Below, one piece after another: positions 61,001-64,000 of a stretch of DNA of 64,000 nucleotides. Source of the stretch: Balanoglossus misakiensis (Eukaryota > Hemichordata). The notes under the pieces were generated by a model, which was not told the origin of the DNA, made no database searches, and saw nothing but the letters and a program-made list of their open reading frames with translations. The stretch spans positions 8,122,001-8,186,000 of the forward strand of contig CM082577.2 in NCBI GenBank assembly GCA_040954595.2. The letters are read 5' to 3'. Positions within the stretch are counted from its first letter, which is position 1; the number at the start of each line of letters is the position of its first letter. The position numbers and the translations under genes are program-made.

Positions 61001-63756
61001 AAAATCTCCTCCCAAACAAGTCTTTCAAAGAAGGGGTGCGACTTATAATACCGCTGCGACTTATAAAATGACTTTAACAGGTAATATAAATACTGTAATC
61101 ATACTTCATCCATACCCATTCACAAGGAAAGGCTGTAATGTTACCAACCTGAAAAGTGGCGGTCCATTAAATGCAGCACTTTTTTCCAACAGAGAACTTG
61201 TTGGTCTGAAGGCAGTAGTTGAATGATGTAGTACCAGACGCCCTTTTTAGCAGGGGTGTCAAGCACTGGGAAAATGTCTATGATCAGTCCGTCGAGATTC
61301 CTGTAAAGAAAGAAACAGATCATTTGTTCTGAAAAAATCAACAGTCATTTACAGTGGTGTGTGTTTATGAGATCATAATGTCATATGTCAGGAATCATTG
61401 AGTTGGGTGAAGTTTAATCGACAATCTTGAACTAGGAAAATCTGACAAAATTAAACTTGAGAGTTACAGAATGGTGGTGAAGTTCTGGGGCACACAGTGA
61501 TGGTGCAGGATTAAATGAACTTCAACAGTTGTGGGCAGAGACTGCCCATTTTCAGCCTCTTAAGTACATGTACCAGTACCTGCATGTTTGACAGTAAATG
61601 TCCACCAGAGGATAGTTTAATCAGGCTTCACACAGTAAATAGCGTCCAGATTGACAACATTTTTGCACACAAAGAAGAGCAGTGAGAGTCAATGTTTGAG
61701 AGTCAAGCTTACACAATGCTACTGAGCATTTCTGCCCTGACACTCTGTGACCAAACAATATGGCTGCTTGCTTTTATGGATACAAATCAAACAGCTTATT
61801 GACAGCTGGTGGTTTGATGGATAAACTGTCTCAGTGCATTGCGGAGCTCATCAAATTGAGATGCAAATATTTTTTTATAATTTCTTCACCTTCCATAATT
61901 TTTTGAATTTTGAAAAAAAAATTATATCAAAGACTTGTCATCTTGTGCCGAGACTGTGTGTGTGATGTACATGACTACCAGCATTTGCAATTTTTTGTGA
62001 TTACTCGAAGACATACAGATATTGGCGACAACTTTCTCGGGTCGCACGTACATTTCTGCAAATCAACCTTGTGTCATCACCAACCTTGTGTCTGCATACG
62101 TCTGCAAAGATTTCTTCACCAACATCCTTTCCTTGGGAATCAAATGATGCTGTAACTGCATTCAGAGATTAAAGTCAAATATTATCGTACTTTGTATTTG
62201 CACAGCTCCAAGTGGTTGTCATTATTCAAATTATGAAAAATGTAGATATACACAAGAAAACATACAATCACTGCAGATGAATGATCATAGCAAAACTCCA
62301 ATCCATGACAAGGGGTTTGCTTGTTTTGCAATTATTTTGGGAATAAATATTTCATCACTAAACACCAGATTGTTGTTTTTATTCCTAATAAACAGTAAAC
62401 ATCCTGAAAAAAAAAGATTTAGGGAGGAAAAAAACAAACACACCATTTCTCGAAGGCTTCTTCCCTCATGGACCAGCTGCTGTCGGGACACACCTGAAAT
62501 GGTGAATTCGTCACCACCACTGTAGGATCTGAGATGGGTCTGTTGGATGGGTTGAATATCCGGGAACCACTCAGATCCCGTGTCTGATGATGCAATGCTC
62601 GGAGAGAAGCGATAAGTGAGCTGGTTGTAGGCTGGAAAAGATAAAAAAAGCCAAGGCCCCGTGCGACAGATTATTCCAGCCAGACAAAGAAAGAGACATA
62701 GAGTTTTGGGGAAGAAATCCATCGCCATCACAGTTGTGTATAAACTAGTGAGCTGCTACACGTGGACATTAATTACCTACCATCTTTGCAATATTGTTTT
62801 CTTATCGTTAATGATGTTTTGATCAGAAAATGGTTTTGTGACAAAGGTACCAACAATGCAATGATGAGTCTTTATATACATTCAAGAATCTGTCTATTAC
62901 TGGTAATCTATCACACGGTTTGTCTGTCTGTATGTGTCTGTCTGTCTGCCTGTCTGTCTGACGTATTACTTCATATGATGGAAGAGATAATGATGACTGG
63001 AGCAAAAGAAAGATCCATAACCACAACTTGCAGAGGAAATAAACTGATGTTAGAATTATTTGATGGAGAGAGATGAAGTTGAAACAGTGATGAGCAGAAA
63101 GATTATAAGTGAGTCAATGAACAGACTAAAATCATTACAATATCTTAAAATATATAGCCAAGTATAGTCATTTATGCTGAATAGACAAATTTATTTTAAG
63201 TGCACACTTGTGAACAGTTATAAGTAATGCCAGGAACTGTCAGATAACAGCAGAAGAATTAGATTATTACCAAACTCTACCTTACTACCAAAAATATGTT
63301 AATGATAATCAAGAAGAAAAAACACATACAAAACCTTAAAAATAATGATAATACATACATAGAACTTTGCTAGTAGAAACCACTGAGTATAATGAAAACA
63401 TGCACAGAGAGGTAAACAGGAATAGGGTGAATAAATGATTAAAAAATAATTCAAATAAAATAATATTGTCTCATGTCATTTCAGTCAGAGAAGTAAGCTC
63501 ATAATTGTCCGATAATATTTGTAGGCCAAAAATATTCTTGAATATCGTTATTTATAGTTTTTTTTTTTCTGTTGCTCACCTTGTAAATCATGCATCCTAG
63601 GCGCAGATCCCGGTGACTGCACCACAACCGTCGGGGAACTGCCACTTCCCTTCAACAGATCGATCATTTGTTGGTGGGATTTCTTGCTGACGTCAAGACC
63701 GTTCAGCTCCAAGATCTTGTCACCGGGCATCAACCCAGCCCTCATGGCAGGGCCTC
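52008..63756 (-). CDS. GRID2IP: Delphilin (PDZ, harmonin-homology, FH1 and FH2 formin), 5' end outside window
   Basis: Nineteen minus-strand exons were traced: 63756-63580, 62631-62442, 61300-61149, 60771-60595, 60146-60087, 59856-59738, 59305-59255, 58798-58672, 58232-57490, 57303-57216, 56296-56228, 55843-55716, 55287-55216, 54916-54761, 53793-53707, 53606-53424, 53043-52966, 52700-52536, 52061-52008; about 957 residues. The first holds the second half of a PDZ domain (GGPAMRAGLMPGDKILELNG). Exon 61300 holds a harmonin-homology segment (NLDGLIIDIFPVLDTPAKKG). Exon 58232 has low-complexity acidic and Ser-rich sequence, an FH1-like run (PDAPPLPLPPPSPSLPGEEP) and the FH2 start VKRINWEKVSNTQNTIWGQ. 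FH2 landmarks are DPKKAYNI, RKLAKILE, MGNFMNQGNRRVGNASGFKI, DNKSTFLH and KAHKEN. In vertebrates delphilin links the glutamate receptor GluRdelta2 to actin. The 62442/61300 junction is uncertain; a tiny exon may be missing there. The last exon is read in the phase that ends at TAG after VSIL. Confidence 0.92.
55357..55548. mobile_element. Inverted-repeat MITE, about 190 bp (family C, copy 1) in delphilin intron
   Basis: The ends TAAAGGTATACGGTCACCT and AGGTGACTGTATACCTTTA are inverted repeats of about 18 bases. A second copy at 58878-59062 shares the interior (GAGATCTAGCCAATC, TTTTCAGTGGGT, GTAAATTGGAGGTGACTGT). Confidence 0.85.
56994..57192. repeat. 19-bp GT-rich minisatellite in delphilin intron
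   Basis: About ten head-to-tail copies of GAGTGAGGGTTTSTGGGTG, with C and G alternating at one position. It ends about 25 bases from the donor of the exon at 57303-57216, on the intron side. Weaker related GTG-rich sequence extends left to about 56870. Confidence 0.92.
58878..59062. mobile_element. Inverted-repeat MITE, about 190 bp (family C, copy 2) in delphilin intron
   Basis: Same orientation as the copy at 55357-55548. It starts TAAAGGTATACAATCACCC and ends AGGTGACTGTGTACATTTC; its right terminus is more decayed. Confidence 0.8.
59068..59180. mobile_element. Degenerate family B element in delphilin intron
   Basis: Starts CTTACCCTTCCGCCCC and ends AGAAAGGGGTGAAAGGGGT. It aligns along its length with the 63833-63926 copy, including GATTGAACCACAGCATGG against GACTGAACCATGGTGG. 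Confidence 0.5.
60795..60892. repeat. TATTG-type pentanucleotide repeat in delphilin intron
   Basis: Degenerate units of TATTG, TAATG and GATTG over about 95 bases, next to the inverted-repeat element at 60909. Confidence 0.8.
60909..61078. mobile_element. Inverted-repeat element with internal GCGACTTATAATACC copies (family D)
   Basis: The ends GTTAAAGTCATTTTATAAG and CTTATAAAATGACTTTAAC are perfect inverted repeats of 19 bases. The interior has GGGGTGCGACTTATAATACC twice. It has no ORF and is about 170 bases long. Confidence 0.85.
62917..62960. repeat. TCTG tetranucleotide repeat in delphilin intron
   Basis: About ten degenerate TCTG/TGTC units. Confidence 0.8.
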
Positions 63757-63832
63757 CTGAAAAAATAAAAATAAAAATAAAAGCATGACATAAAATCAGA
63801 TCTTAGTGACAATTGCACCTAGCTTTTCTACT

Positions 63833-63926
63833 CTTACCCTTTCACCCCCAGTTCCCGCTCTAGAGGTCCAACTTTACAATAGGAAAAAATGGGTTTGGAC
63901 TGAACCATGGTGGTGAAAGGGTTAAA
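63833..63926. mobile_element. Short dispersed element (family B, copy 2, opposite orientation)
   Basis: It runs from TACCCTTTCACCCCCAGTTC to GGTGGTGAAAGGGTTAAATA and is the reverse complement of the element at about 19930-20035 with few changes. It lies in a delphilin intron close to the window end. Confidence 0.7.
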
Positions 63927-64000
63927 TATCAATGCCTCACCAGAATGACATTAAAATTACGTAAATCTTGGGATAAATTCAGAGTTTTATCTGTGTGAAC

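Overview
The window is animal nuclear DNA. Genes are split by many GT-AG introns, and no bacterial, viral or organelle gene order is visible. Three large genes have clear animal orthologues: DHCR7, HELQ and delphilin (GRID2IP). They sit with secreted fibrinogen-related lectins, EGF/cadherin receptors, many short inverted-repeat transposons and microsatellites. The mix suggests a marine invertebrate, perhaps an invertebrate deuterostome such as a lancelet or hemichordate. That placement is inference; the sequence does not fix the species.

Layout. 1-1.4 kb (+): C-terminal half of DHCR7. 4.4-8.4 kb (+): a ten-exon single-pass receptor with one degenerate cadherin repeat and one EGF domain. 9.1-14.7 kb (+): a tandem trio of small PPxY-tailed membrane proteins, the third an internal duplication. 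16.0-32.3 kb (+): HELQ in two parts. Between the parts lie three two-exon fibrinogen-domain genes on the minus strand and several MITEs, while the HELQ exons for helicase motifs V and VI cannot be found. 33.3-35.7 kb (-): a ZAD-like zinc-finger plus coiled-coil protein. 38.5-42.0 kb (+): a six-exon EGF receptor whose first EGF carries an inserted glycosylation-site repeat. 42.6-50.1 kb: a satellite array of 87-bp units with higher-order structure. 50.3-63.8 kb (-): delphilin, with part of a PDZ domain, a harmonin-homology segment, a proline-rich FH1 and a full FH2; its 5' end is beyond the window.

The genes do not form an operon-like system. DHCR7 acts in sterol synthesis in the ER, HELQ in DNA repair, and delphilin in actin and synaptic scaffolding. 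The fibrinogen-domain genes are likely secreted lectins, possibly immune. The most unusual points are the interrupted HELQ locus with its antisense lectin cluster, the homogenised 87-bp array next to one arm of an 11-kb-separated inverted repeat, the tandem PPxY family with a shared promoter block, and the ZAD/coiled-coil protein. Exon boundaries were set by hand from splice sites, reading phase and remembered family sequences; no search was run.
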